Shown here piece by piece: positions 17,847 to 27,572 of a stretch of DNA of 64,000 bases. The position numbers and the translations under genes are program-made. The stretch is taken from contig NZ_JAKMCS010000002.1 in the NCBI RefSeq assembly GCF_022662195.1, positions 338,905-402,904 of the forward strand. The letters are read 5' to 3'. The notes below the pieces were generated by a model that made no database searches, was not told where the DNA came from, and was given only the letters and a program-made list of their open reading frames with translations. This stretch comes from Aestuariivivens insulae (GTDB lineage: Bacteria; Bacteroidota; Bacteroidia; Flavobacteriales; Flavobacteriaceae). Positions within the stretch are counted from its first letter, which is position 1, and the number at the start of each line of letters is the position of its first letter.

Positions 17847-18980
17847 TTACATTTCCCCACAAATCTCATCCAATACCCATAAATAATCGGCACGGTTCTC
17901 CATAAAATCCTTCCCTGAAATATCAATGATTTTCACATTAACATCGGTTTGGGTTTTTAGGAAGTCCAAATAACCTGCATTGATTTTTTCAAGGTAGTCA
18001 TTAGCTATATTTTGCTCGTAATCGCGCCCTCGCTTTTTGATGTTTTGCTGCAATTGCTCGGTACTCTGATATAGATACACATACAACTCTGGCTTGGCTA
18101 TGTCTTTATACATTAAATAAAACAGCTTACGGTAGAGGTTAAATTCATCTTCTGGCAAGGTAATTTTCGAGAAAATCAACGACTTAAACACATCGTAATC
18201 GCTTACCACAAAATCCTTGAACAAATCGAGTTGCGATAGGTCGTCACTAATTTGCTGGTAACGATCGGCCAAAAACGACATTTCCAAAGGAAACGCATAA
18301 CGTTCTGGCTCTTTATAAAATTGCGGCAAAAAGGGATTATCGGCAAAGCGCTCCAAAATTAATTTGGCATTAAAATCTCGGGCCAACTTTGTCGCTAAAC
18401 TGGTTTTCCCAGCCCCTATATTACCTTCTATAGCGATGTAATTATAATCTGAGAATTTAAACTGCTTGCTTGGGTTTTTCAGCCAAATGTTAATAGGCTC
18501 TAAAACCGATTCATCCTTACTTTCATCCAACAACACCGACACAACTTTATCCAACTTGGGGTGCATTACCTTCGATGCTATGTCGTTTAACGGCAAGAGC
18601 ACAAACCTACGTTTTTGCATTTCGGGGTGCGGCACCTGCAAGGTTTGGGTATTTATTATTTGGTCTTCGGCAAAAACAATATCCAAATCGATGGTTCTGG
18701 CCTCATAAACATGACTATGGCTACGTACACGCCCCAAAGTCTTTTCTATAGCCAACAAGTGTTCAAGAACGCTTTGCGGTTCCAAATCACTTTCCAAAAC
18801 CAAACAGCAATTAAAGAAGTCGTCTCCTTCAAAACCAAAAGCTGGAGATTGATAGACTTTGGAAATCAATTTAATGTTACCAATACGCTCATGTATAGCA
18901 TTAACGGCATCTTGCAAGTTTTTAAACTTATCGCCCTTGTTACTGCCCAAAGCAATATGGTATGTTGTTGCGTTCACCAT
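17847..18980 (-). CDS. folK: Bifunctional HPPK (FolK) - deoxynucleoside kinase fusion
   Basis: This protein has about 377 residues and two enzymes in one chain. Residues 1 to about 160 are 6-hydroxymethyl-7,8-dihydropterin pyrophosphokinase, with HIALGSNKGDK, ARTIDLDIVF and VPHPEMQKRRFVLLPL; this enzyme serves folate synthesis. From about residue 185 on is a dNK/dGK-type kinase with P-loop IEGNIGAGKTS, ERFADNPFLPQFY and the lid-like KKRGRDYEQN, salvaging deoxynucleosides. The fusion is known in Bacteroidota. I chose ATG 18980 (MVNATTYHIALGSN). A longer frame to 19046 would abut the divergent gene and add a poorly conserved leader. Confidence 0.92.
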   Translation of the reverse strand: MVNATTYHIALGSNKGDKFKNLQDAVNAIHERIGNIKLISKVYQSPAFGFEGDDFFNCCLVLESDLEPQSVLEHLLAIEKTLGRVRSHSHVYEARTIDLDIVFAEDQIINTQTLQVPHPEMQKRRFVLLPLNDIASKVMHPKLDKVVSVLLDESKDESVLEPINIWLKNPSKQFKFSDYNYIAIEGNIGAGKTSLATKLARDFNAKLILERFADNPFLPQFYKEPERYAFPLEMSFLADRYQQISDDLSQLDLFKDFVVSDYDVFKSLIFSKITLPEDEFNLYRKLFYLMYKDIAKPELYVYLYQSTEQLQQNIKKRGRDYEQNIANDYLEKINAGYLDFLKTQTDVNVKIIDISGKDFMENRADYLWVLDEICGEM

Positions 18981-19052
18981 AACGAAAGGCAAAATAACTA
19001 AAACAATTTTTAATCCGTTATATTTACTGAACGTATTTATCCACAATTACAA

Positions 19053-19757
19053 ATGACACAAAAAGACAAACTCGCCGCCCAACGCATATACATCCTCTTA
19101 GGTGCACTGTTTATAACCTCGTTAGTGGTATCCAACCTTATCTTTCAAAAATTCTTTTATTGGTATCCCTTTGATGTTGAAATTTTTGGAAGTAAACTTT
19201 TTGAAATATCGGTTGGTATTCTGCCTTATCCCATTACCTTTTTAATTACCGACTTAATAAGTGAAATTTATGGCAAAAAACGAGCCAACGACATTGTGGT
19301 TGCTGGCATATTTGCATCGTTATTTTCTGTATTCATTATTTATGCTGCCAATGGTGTTCCGGCTATTCCAAACTCTCCAATAGACAACCCTACGTTTACC
19401 CATGTTTTTGGCCGCACTATTTTAGCAGTAGCCTCTAGTATGATTGCCTATTTGTTTGCCCAGTTTATCGACATACAGATCTATCATTTTTGGAAACGCC
19501 TTACCCAAGGCAAACACCTCTGGTTAAGAAATAATTTCTCCACATGGCTTTCACAATTTGTTGACACCTTTTCGGTAGTTTTCCTGCTTTGCTTTTTTAA
19601 GGTATTACCGTGGGACATCTTTAAAGGCCTTTTAATTAGCGGGTTTCTTTTTAAAGTATTGGTCGCTGCTTGTGATACGCCATTCTTATATCTAGGAGTC
19701 TATCTCTTTAGAAAACGGTTCAACTTAAAGGTGAATGAAGAAATAGATTTACTTTAG
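19053..19757 (+). CDS. Queuosine-precursor transporter (YhhQ/VUT, DUF165)
   Basis: This 234-residue integral membrane protein has about six transmembrane helices. It carries the family signature PYPITFLITDLISEIYGKKRA after the second helix, and the intramembrane polar pattern WLSQFVDTFSVVFL. The family imports 7-cyano-7-deazaguanine or related queuosine precursors for tRNA modification. It is divergent from folK-dNK across about 70 bp. No queuosine biosynthesis gene is in the window. The 198-bp gap after it, up to the AsmA gene, shows nothing identifiable. Confidence 0.9.
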   Translation: MTQKDKLAAQRIYILLGALFITSLVVSNLIFQKFFYWYPFDVEIFGSKLFEISVGILPYPITFLITDLISEIYGKKRANDIVVAGIFASLFSVFIIYAANGVPAIPNSPIDNPTFTHVFGRTILAVASSMIAYLFAQFIDIQIYHFWKRLTQGKHLWLRNNFSTWLSQFVDTFSVVFLLCFFKVLPWDIFKGLLISGFLFKVLVAACDTPFLYLGVYLFRKRFNLKVNEEIDLL

Positions 19758-19955
19758 CGTTTATGTAAACCAACATATCTTCATCCCCAAATATCGAGAA
19801 GAATACCTCCACTCTTAAAAAGAGAAAGCACAAAACATAATTCTTTTTTTAAACGAAGACACATGTACATCTGTTGGAAAGATTAAGTTTATTATTTTTA
19901 CTTATTCCAACCAAACTAAAATTGCTGTCGTATATTTATATATAAAAACTGATTT

Positions 19956-22622
19956 ATGAAAAAAGCCCTAAAAATCACTGGTATTGCCGTATTAATTATA
20001 TTCGCACTCCTTATAGCCATTCCCTTTGTATTTCAAGGCAAAATTAACGATCTCGTTAAACAATTTATCAATCAGAACCTTAATGCAAAAGTTGAATTTA
20101 GCGATGTGAGCCTAAGCTTTATTAGACACTTTCCAAAAGCCCATGTAAGTGTAAACGATTTGCTCATCACCAATTTCAAACCTTTTGAAAATGACACCCT
20201 TACCGCGATTAACAACATCGCTTTTACCATGTCTGTGAAAGAATTATTTAAATCTGCAGACCAAGACCCTATGACCATCCAATCTATCTATATAGATGAA
20301 GCCATTGTGAATTTAAAAACAGATAAAGATGGCCATGTAAATTACGACATTGCTAAACCATCGGAAAGCCAAGCTACAGAAACCAAAGACAGCAACTTCG
20401 CCTTCGACATAGAGGATTACAAAATAACGAATAGCACCATAAGCTTTAGCGACGCCAGCTCTAAGATGAACATGCTAATATCCCAATTGAACCATCAGGG
20501 CAAAGGTAGTTTTTCAGCAGACCAATCGGACCTAGACACCCATACAGATGCCCTGGTTAGCTTTTCCATGGACAGCACCAATTACCTAAACAAAAACTCC
20601 ATTAAACTGGATGCCATAATTGGGCTTGATCTCAAAAACAGCAAATACAGCTTTAAGGACAATAAAGGATTTATCAATAAGTTGCCTATCGAATTTTCGG
20701 GTTATTTACAGCGATTGGAAAACGGGCAGGATATTGATATTACGTTTGAAAACCCAGAGTCCTCATTTAAAAACTTTTTAGCATTAATACCGGAAGCCTA
20801 TTCTAAAAACATTGAAAATGTCCAAACCTCGGGGGATTTTAAAGTAAAAGGTATTATAAAAGGACGAAGCTCTGAAAAAACCATTCCTCACTTCGATATT
20901 TCAATTACGTCCAACAATGCTTCATTTAAGTATCCAGACCTGCCAAAAAGTGTTGAAAACATTACCATAAACACCTCCATTAAAAATGAAACAGGTAAAA
21001 ACGAAGACACCTATATAGACATTAAAGCACTTAATTTTAAAATTGACAGAGACGAATTTAAATCTTCGGCAACCTTAAAGCATCTTACCGAAAACATGTT
21101 GGTAAATGCCAACATAAATGGCCTTTTAAATTTAGACAACATTTCAAAGGCATACCCCATTACACTGGAAACGCCTTTAACAGGTATTCTGAAAGCCAAC
21201 TTAAATACGGCTTTCGACATGAATGCCATTGAAACCAATGCTTACCAACGCATTAAAAATAGTGGCTCGGCAAGTATTACAGACTTTGTTTATACCTCAA
21301 AAGATATGGCGAACCCTATTCATATCTCCAATGCAGACATCGTATTTAACCCAGATACTGTTTCGTTAAACAACTTTAAGGCTAAAACTGGGGATAGCGA
21401 TTTAAATGCTACTGGCAACCTTAAAAATTTAATGGGATTTTTATTAAGTGATGGAAATTTACAAGGCGAATTTAAAGTAAACTCCAATGTGTTTAAGGTG
21501 AATGATTTTATGGTTGAAGACGAAACTGCTTCGGAAAATAAAACCGACGTAAATACCGAACCTTTAAAGATACCTGCTTTTTTGGATTGTGTTATTTATG
21601 CTAATGCCAACACGGTGGTTTACGACAATTTAAACTTAAAAGACGTTAAGGGTTCTTTGGTAATAAAAGACCAAAAAGCATCATTGAACGATCTAACATC
21701 TAGTATATTTGACGGCGCACTGTCTGTTACGGGAGACGTTTCTACAAAAGAAGAAACACCCCGCTTTAATTTAAATTTAAACGCTAACGATTTTGATATT
21801 GCCAAGTCTTTTAACGGTATGGAACTTCTTCAAAACTTAGCTCCCATAGCCAAATTGCTTCAAGGGAAATTGAATACCAATCTTAATTTTTCTGGTGATT
21901 TAGACCAAGAGTTTACGCCTAACTTAGGTACGGTTTCCGGAAATGCATTAGCCGAACTGTTAAGCACCAAAATTAGCACCGATCAAACAAATTTGATTAG
22001 CAACCTTGAAGGCGCCTTAAGTTTTATAGATTTTGACAAACTGAATTTAAATGACATTAAAACCAAATTTGAATTTGCAGAGGGTAAAGTAGTCGTAAAA
22101 CCTTTTCAGTTAACCTATGAGGACATCAACATTGAAGTTTCTGGTTCGCATGGTTTTGACAAAACTGTAAACTACAACGCCGTATTTAATGTACCCGCCA
22201 AGTATTTAGGAAGCGAAGTAAACAACCTTATCGGCAAAATAAATACTGCCGAAGCCAATACGATTGCCATACCAGTTACGGCCAATATTACAGGCTCTTT
22301 TACGAACCCTACTGTTAAAACCGATTTATCCAGTGGTGTAAAAAACCTAACCCAACAACTTATTGAAATTCAAAAACAAAAACTGCTCAACCAAGGAAAA
22401 GACAAGGCTAAAGACATGCTAAATAACCTTATTGGTGGCAATAAAGCCAAAACGGACTCCCTTAAAGAAGAGCAAAACAATACGGTCAAGGATGTTTTAG
22501 GTGGTATTATAGGCAATAAAACACCATCGGATTCTACCAAAACCAGTACTACCAATACGGTTAAAAATGTATTGGGAGGTTTATTGGGGAAAAAGAAAAA
22601 ACAAAAAGATACAGTTAATTAA
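19956..22622 (+). CDS. AsmA-family protein
   Basis: This 888-residue protein has an N-terminal membrane anchor (about residues 7-27) and a long periplasmic part rich in repeated beta strands. The start KINDLVKQFINQNLNAKVEF followed by FIRHFPKAHVSVNDLLI is the standard AsmA N-terminus, and the C-terminal region near GKLNTNLNFSGDLDQEF is the AsmA C-terminal domain. The last roughly 110 residues are Lys/Asp/Thr-rich with repeated VKDVLGGIIG/VKNVLGGLLG motifs. AsmA-like proteins are thought to form lipid-transfer bridges between inner and outer membranes. Its stop overlaps the convergent DUF2797 gene by 8 bp. Confidence 0.9.
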   Translation: MKKALKITGIAVLIIFALLIAIPFVFQGKINDLVKQFINQNLNAKVEFSDVSLSFIRHFPKAHVSVNDLLITNFKPFENDTLTAINNIAFTMSVKELFKSADQDPMTIQSIYIDEAIVNLKTDKDGHVNYDIAKPSESQATETKDSNFAFDIEDYKITNSTISFSDASSKMNMLISQLNHQGKGSFSADQSDLDTHTDALVSFSMDSTNYLNKNSIKLDAIIGLDLKNSKYSFKDNKGFINKLPIEFSGYLQRLENGQDIDITFENPESSFKNFLALIPEAYSKNIENVQTSGDFKVKGIIKGRSSEKTIPHFDISITSNNASFKYPDLPKSVENITINTSIKNETGKNEDTYIDIKALNFKIDRDEFKSSATLKHLTENMLVNANINGLLNLDNISKAYPITLETPLTGILKANLNTAFDMNAIETNAYQRIKNSGSASITDFVYTSKDMANPIHISNADIVFNPDTVSLNNFKAKTGDSDLNATGNLKNLMGFLLSDGNLQGEFKVNSNVFKVNDFMVEDETASENKTDVNTEPLKIPAFLDCVIYANANTVVYDNLNLKDVKGSLVIKDQKASLNDLTSSIFDGALSVTGDVSTKEETPRFNLNLNANDFDIAKSFNGMELLQNLAPIAKLLQGKLNTNLNFSGDLDQEFTPNLGTVSGNALAELLSTKISTDQTNLISNLEGALSFIDFDKLNLNDIKTKFEFAEGKVVVKPFQLTYEDINIEVSGSHGFDKTVNYNAVFNVPAKYLGSEVNNLIGKINTAEANTIAIPVTANITGSFTNPTVKTDLSSGVKNLTQQLIEIQKQKLLNQGKDKAKDMLNNLIGGNKAKTDSLKEEQNNTVKDVLGGIIGNKTPSDSTKTSTTNTVKNVLGGLLGKKKKQKDTVN

Positions 22623-23409
22623 TAGAAATCTTAACTACCAATCCCTCATTAGCACGAATATTAAAAACCGTATCATCTTCAAAAATGAAGTATTGCCCTT
22701 TTATACCAACCAATTTACCAGTATAGTTTTGTGCTTTTACAATATTTAAACTTTTGGGCTTCTCCGGAAATCGATTGACGGGGAATTCCAAATTAGTTTC
22801 CGTATTGCTTTCAATAAAGTAATCTTTAGCCTCATCTGGAATAAATGGTCTTAAACGTTCCCGCCATGCTACTAAATCTTCATCTTTTATTTCATTTTTA
22901 AGCATGGTACGCCAATTGGTTTTATCGCTTACATGGTCTTTTAAAGCAACTTCCGTTATACCTGCCAAGTACCTGTTGGGCACTTCAACAATTTCAATGG
23001 CCTCATGGGCACCCTGATCTATCCATCGTGTAGGCACTTGATTTTTTCGGGTAACCCCAACTTTCACATTACTGGAATTGGCCAAATACACAATATGGGG
23101 CTGTAACTGCACTTGCTTTTCAAATTCCAAATCTCGATCTTCCTTACCCAAATGCGCCGTACTTAATTCGGGACGCATGACCCAATCTGCCGCTTGTGGC
23201 ACTTCATAAAAGCACTGTTTATCGAAACCTTGCCTATAAATAGGCTTATCCAATCCACAGTTTAAACATTGATACTTAACAAATTGAATTGTTATGGTTT
23301 TATTGAGCAACTGATTGACATTTATAAAGTCGTTTTCAAACACTAAATAGTATTGAATAGGGTTGGAAAATTCCGTTTCCATTTTTGTTAACACACCTTG
23401 GTAGAACAT
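22615..23409 (-). CDS. DUF2797 family protein
   Basis: This 264-residue protein is of a family of unknown function. Two Cys close together (CLNCGL, near residue 48) and a further Cys in KQCFYE suggest a small metal site. The central segment VYLANSSNVKVGVTR with a downstream RWIDQGA looks like a GIY-YIG-type fold, as proposed for this family. The start codon lies 43 bp from the chosen divergent GH3 start. It ends tail to tail with the AsmA gene. The biochemical role is unknown. Confidence 0.85.
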   Translation of the reverse strand: MFYQGVLTKMETEFSNPIQYYLVFENDFINVNQLLNKTITIQFVKYQCLNCGLDKPIYRQGFDKQCFYEVPQAADWVMRPELSTAHLGKEDRDLEFEKQVQLQPHIVYLANSSNVKVGVTRKNQVPTRWIDQGAHEAIEIVEVPNRYLAGITEVALKDHVSDKTNWRTMLKNEIKDEDLVAWRERLRPFIPDEAKDYFIESNTETNLEFPVNRFPEKPKSLNIVKAQNYTGKLVGIKGQYFIFEDDTVFNIRANEGLVVKISIN

Positions 23410-23451
23410 GAAAAAAAGTATTACTTTAGAAATTTTAAAGATAAAATAAAT

Positions 23452-24966
23452 ATGCCAATTCCTTTAGTTAATTCTATAGCCTCTTGGTTTCTCAAGAAAA
23501 GGTTTCACCAAATAGAATTGTTTCTTAAATATCCGCATGAAGTCCAAAACGAATTACTGTTAAGTCTTCTGGATTATGCCAAACATACGGAAATTGGCAA
23601 ACAATACGATTTTGCATCCATTAAAAACTATAAGACGTTTACTGAACGCATTCCCATTAAGAACTATGAAGGCTGGCAAGATACCATAGAACGTGCCCGC
23701 CAAGGAGAATCCAATATTTTTTGGCCAACACCCATAAAATGGTTTGCTAAATCCAGTGGTACAACAGGCGCAAAAAGTAAATTCATTCCGGTTAGCGAAG
23801 AATCGCTTGAAGATTGCCACTATGCTGCCAGTAAGGATTTACTTTGCATGTATCTAAACAATAATGAAGACTCTCAACTCTTTACCGGCAAGAGCCTGCG
23901 TTTGGGTGGAAGCAAAGAGCTATATAAAGAAAATGGAACTGTTTTTGGGGATTTATCTGCTATTTTAATTGACAATATGCCATTTTGGGCAGAATTTAGT
24001 AGCACCCCAAGTAATAAAGTTTCCTTAATGAGTGATTGGGAACATAAAATGCAAGCTATTGTTAATGAAACTATAGAGGAAAATGTTACTAGCCTTGCCG
24101 GTGTTCCGTCATGGATGTTGGTGCTCCTGAATAACGTTCTGGAAACAACCGGCAAAACTAACCTAACGGAGGTTTGGCCTAATTTAGAAGTTTATTTCCA
24201 CGGTGGAGTTAGCTTTACCCCTTATATAGACCAGTATAAAAAGATTTTACCTAAAAGTGGATTTAAGTTTTATGAGATCTATAATGCTTCGGAAGGATTC
24301 TTTGCCATACAAGACCAAAACAACTCCAGTGAATTATTACTTATGCTAGACTATGGGATTTTCTATGAATTTATTCCTATGGACATTTATGCGACCCCAG
24401 AAGAAAAGGCCATTCCCCTTAGTGAAGTAAAGCTTAATGTAAATTATGCAGTCATTATAACCACCAATGCTGGTTTATGGCGCTATAAAATAGGAGATAC
24501 TGTTAGGTTCACCTCCTTAAGCCCTTATAGGATAAAAATTTCGGGCAGGACCAAGCATCATATTAATGTCTTTGGCGAAGAACTCATTATTGAAAATGCA
24601 GAAGAGGCCTTAAAGAAGGTATGCAAACGTACCAAAGCCGAAATTGTAGATTTTACGGCCGCCCCTATCTTTATGAACGGCAAGGAAAAGGGAGCCCACG
24701 AATGGCTTATTGAGTTTAGAACACCCCCCAAAGACCTAAATTATTTTACCGAACTGTTTGACAATGCATTAAAAGCTTTGAACTCGGATTATGAAGCCAA
24801 ACGCTACAATAACATGACCTTAAACAAACCAACTATACATGTTGCCCGAGAGCATTTGTTTTACGATTGGCTAAAACAAAACAATAAATTAGGAGGACAG
24901 CATAAAGTTCCTAGACTTTCAAACACTAGAAATTATTTAGAAGCGCTTTTAAAACTAAACTTATAA
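23452..24966 (+). CDS. GH3-family acyl-acid-amide synthetase-like protein
   Basis: This 504-residue protein of the GH3 superfamily is distantly related to adenylate-forming enzymes. The ATP-binding loop SSGTTGAKSKFIP lies at residues 101-113. Later motifs EIYNASEGFFAIQD and LWRYKIGDTVRFT, with the hinge IKISGRTKHHINVFGEELI, complete the AMP-forming site. In plants GH3 enzymes conjugate hormones to amino acids; the bacterial role is unknown. I chose ATG 23452 (MPIPLVNSIASWF) because the longer frame from 23398 overlaps the divergent DUF2797 gene. About 180 bp after it shows nothing but a terminator. Confidence 0.92.
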   Translation: MPIPLVNSIASWFLKKRFHQIELFLKYPHEVQNELLLSLLDYAKHTEIGKQYDFASIKNYKTFTERIPIKNYEGWQDTIERARQGESNIFWPTPIKWFAKSSGTTGAKSKFIPVSEESLEDCHYAASKDLLCMYLNNNEDSQLFTGKSLRLGGSKELYKENGTVFGDLSAILIDNMPFWAEFSSTPSNKVSLMSDWEHKMQAIVNETIEENVTSLAGVPSWMLVLLNNVLETTGKTNLTEVWPNLEVYFHGGVSFTPYIDQYKKILPKSGFKFYEIYNASEGFFAIQDQNNSSELLLMLDYGIFYEFIPMDIYATPEEKAIPLSEVKLNVNYAVIITTNAGLWRYKIGDTVRFTSLSPYRIKISGRTKHHINVFGEELIIENAEEALKKVCKRTKAEIVDFTAAPIFMNGKEKGAHEWLIEFRTPPKDLNYFTELFDNALKALNSDYEAKRYNNMTLNKPTIHVAREHLFYDWLKQNNKLGGQHKVPRLSNTRNYLEALLKLNL

Positions 24967-25144
24967 TCTTACTTTTTAATCGACCAACTGTATGCCCAAA
25001 AGTTGTTTAACGAGTATTTTTTCGTCTTATCTAAAAGCCTTTAAAAACTTTTGTACGCTGGTTATTTCAGTATATTTTTAGTCCATAATTAGTAAAGACT
25101 TTCCTCATAGTGCTTTTATATTAATTAACTATCCATATTAAAAT

Positions 25145-25174
25145 AAAAAACCACGCTTAAAAGCGTGGTTTTTT
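25145..25174. terminator. Bidirectional terminator between GH3 and clpX
   Basis: Arms 25145-25158 and 25161-25174 are complementary: ACCACGC/GCGTGGT core plus A and T tracts on each side. It lies between convergent genes and can end both transcripts. Confidence 0.85.
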
Positions 25175-25196
25175 ATTTATCAAACTAATAATTTAT

Positions 25197-26429
25197 TTAT
25201 GACACCGCTTTTAATTTCTTAAGCGTGGTCTTTGTTAATTTTTCCTCGGCATACAGTTTAGTTACATTGAATTTCTTCTCATCACTGCTAGGCAATTCGA
25301 ACATAGCATCGGTTAGGATTTCCTCACAAAGCGAACGTAACCCGCGAGCACCCAATTTATATTCAATGGCTTTATCGACTATAAAATTCAAAGCGCCATC
25401 GGTAATAGTAAAGTCTATATCGTCCATAGCAAACAGCTTTTTATACTGTTTGATAATGGCATTTTTTGGCTCTGTTAAAATAGCCCTTAAGGTCTTGGCA
25501 TCCAACGGATCCATATACGTTAATACAGGTAAACGCCCAATGATTTCAGGAATAAGTCCAAAATCTTTTAAATCCTTAGGAATAATATATTGTAACAAGT
25601 GGTTTTGATCTACAACATCATCAGATATGGATGCACTATAACCCACGGCCTGCATATTCAAACGTTTGGAAATAACACGTTCAATACCATCAAAAGCTCC
25701 ACCAGCTATAAACAAAATATTTTCGGTATTAACTTCAATAAACTTTTGGTCTGGGTGCTTTCTACCCCCTTTTGGTGGCACATTAACCACAGTACCCTCT
25801 AAAAGTTTCAACAGGGCCTGTTGCACTCCTTCACCGGAAACATCCCTGGTTATAGATGGATTATCACTCTTACGGGCAATTTTATCAATTTCATCAATAA
25901 AGACAATACCCTTTTCGGCTTTATCCAAATTATAATCTGCCGCTTGCAATAAACGTGTTAAAATACTCTCTACATCTTCACCAACATAACCTGCTTCGGT
26001 TAACACCGTAGCATCAACAATAGCTAGTGGTACGTTAAGCATCCTTGCTATTGTTTTTGCCATTAAGGTTTTACCAGTTCCTGTTTGCCCCACCATAATG
26101 ATATTACTCTTTTGAATATCAATATCATCATTTGAAACGGGTTGTAACAAACGTTTATAATGATTATAAACAGCTACAGACATTACCTTTTTGGTCATAT
26201 CCTGACCTATAATGTAAGTATCCAAAAACTCCTTTATTTGCTGTGGTTTACGCAGTTTCAATTCTGCCGAAAGGTCACTACTGTCACTCTGTTTAGATTC
26301 TTCAATAACAATACCGTGTGCTTGCTCAATACATCTATCGCAAATGTGGGCATCTAATCCTGCTATTAACAAGTTGGTTTCTGGTTTTTTTCTACCACAA
26401 AACGAACATTCTAATTCTTCTTTTGCCAT
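25197..26429 (-). CDS. clpX: ATP-dependent Clp protease ATP-binding subunit ClpX
   Basis: This 410-residue AAA+ unfoldase feeds substrates into ClpP. The N-terminal zinc-binding domain has Cys8, Cys11, Cys30 and Cys33. Walker A is GQTGTGKT (residues 114-121), Walker B FIDEIDKI (about 176-183), and the GYVGEDVES pore loop and [13 protein letters not shown] sensor region are present. The IGF-type loop for docking ClpP is expected near IGRLP. It lies downstream of clpP on the same strand, but a 253-bp gap with a large palindrome separates them. Confidence 0.98.
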   Translation of the reverse strand: MAKEELECSFCGRKKPETNLLIAGLDAHICDRCIEQAHGIVIEESKQSDSSDLSAELKLRKPQQIKEFLDTYIIGQDMTKKVMSVAVYNHYKRLLQPVSNDDIDIQKSNIIMVGQTGTGKTLMAKTIARMLNVPLAIVDATVLTEAGYVGEDVESILTRLLQAADYNLDKAEKGIVFIDEIDKIARKSDNPSITRDVSGEGVQQALLKLLEGTVVNVPPKGGRKHPDQKFIEVNTENILFIAGGAFDGIERVISKRLNMQAVGYSASISDDVVDQNHLLQYIIPKDLKDFGLIPEIIGRLPVLTYMDPLDAKTLRAILTEPKNAIIKQYKKLFAMDDIDFTITDGALNFIVDKAIEYKLGARGLRSLCEEILTDAMFELPSSDEKKFNVTKLYAEEKLTKTTLKKLKAVS

Positions 26430-26526
26430 TAATTACTTTTTTAATCCCTCTATTAACACCTTATTCTAAGTTTTTATATTTTCCACACTTAAAAATGAAT
26501 TATATAAAACTACATTAAAAATTAGG

Positions 26527-26620
26527 TTGTCATTTCGAACGTGGGACGAGGAGGAATCTCATCATTTAATAGTTCTATGGGATTTCTCGTCGCTCGTTCC
26601 TCGCTCTGTCGAAATGACAA
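26527..26620. repeat. Complete GTCATTTCGA palindromic intergenic repeat
   Basis: Perfect 12-bp terminal arms (26527-26538 and 26609-26620, TTGTCATTTCGA) flank an imperfect inner palindrome with GGAATCTCAT facing ATGGGATTTCTC. It fills the gap between clpP and clpX. It belongs to a dispersed family whose partial copies occur at 16381, 27399, 40564, 41425 and 58960. Confidence 0.8.
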
Positions 26621-26682
26621 ATTATCTATTTAACTTTAAAAAACTCAAGTTAATAAGGCTTTATAAATCTACAAATTTTATT

Positions 26683-27357
26683 TTAATTCCTTACTAGCAC
26701 TTCATCTATCATACCATACTCCTTGGCTTTATCGGCTTTCATCCAATAGTCTCGATCGCTATCGTTGTATACTTTGTCGTAATCTTGACCGGAGTGCTTA
26801 CTTATAATTTTATACAGTTCTTCTTTTAGGATTAATATTTCCCTCGCCGTAATTTCTATATCGCTGGCCTGGCCTTGAGCACCTCCAAGGGGTTGATGGA
26901 TCATTACCCTAGAATGGGTAAGCCCGCTACGTTTGCCCTTTTCTCCAGCACAAAGCAATACGGCTCCCATCGAAGCTGCCATACCTGTACAAATAGTTGC
27001 TACATTTGGTTTGATAAACTGCATGGTATCGTAAATGCCTAAACCTGCATAAACACTTCCTCCTGGCGAATTGATATAAATTTGAATGTCTTTTGAAGCA
27101 TCTGTACTTTCCAAGAATAAAAGCTGGGCCTGAACTATATTGGCTACCTGATCGTTAATTGCTGTACCTAGAAATATAATCCTATCCATCATTAATCTTG
27201 AAAACACATCCATTGCTACAGCATTCATCTGGCGCTCTTCTATAATGTTTGGCGTTAAATTAGTAGGATACATGCTACTAACAATTTTGTTATAATAGGT
27301 ACTACTGATACCTTGGTCTTTTATCGCGAATTTTTCAAATTCCTTTGCGTAATTCAT
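26683..27357 (-). CDS. clpP: ATP-dependent Clp protease proteolytic subunit ClpP
   Basis: This 224-residue serine protease forms the tetradecameric chamber used by ClpX. The catalytic triad is Ser129 (TGMAASMGA), His154 (VMIHQPLGG) and Asp203 (SDRDYWM). I chose ATG 27357 ([12 protein letters not shown]), which is the usual flavobacterial N-terminus. A longer frame to 27438 adds sequence derived from an intergenic repeat. It has its own upstream region, separated from tig by a terminator. The 27358-27512 stretch holds a partial TGTCATTCTGAATGAAATG repeat (about 27399-27417) and no gene. Confidence 0.97.
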   Translation of the reverse strand: MNYAKEFEKFAIKDQGISSTYYNKIVSSMYPTNLTPNIIEERQMNAVAMDVFSRLMMDRIIFLGTAINDQVANIVQAQLLFLESTDASKDIQIYINSPGGSVYAGLGIYDTMQFIKPNVATICTGMAASMGAVLLCAGEKGKRSGLTHSRVMIHQPLGGAQGQASDIEITAREILILKEELYKIISKHSGQDYDKVYNDSDRDYWMKADKAKEYGMIDEVLVRN

Positions 27358-27512
27358 AATGTTTATTCTAATTTTATTTGAATCGATTATCTGATAAGTG
27401 TCATTCTGAATGAAATGAAAAATCCCTAAATAAATCAAGATGCTTTTCTTACGCCCTGAACGACAATTAACTATACTTTAATCAGTGAACTTTTATACCT
27501 GTTTCCCCTGAA

Positions 27513-27548
27513 TAAAAAAGCGCTTAAACTGTCTTGGTTTAAGCGCTT
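27513..27548 (-). terminator. Terminator after tig
   Basis: A 12-bp perfect stem (27518-27529 with 27537-27548) has a 7-nt loop and a T run on the minus strand. It ends the trigger factor transcript, so clpP needs its own promoter. Confidence 0.9.
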
Positions 27549-27572
27549 AAATATAATGAATTATTATTTGTT

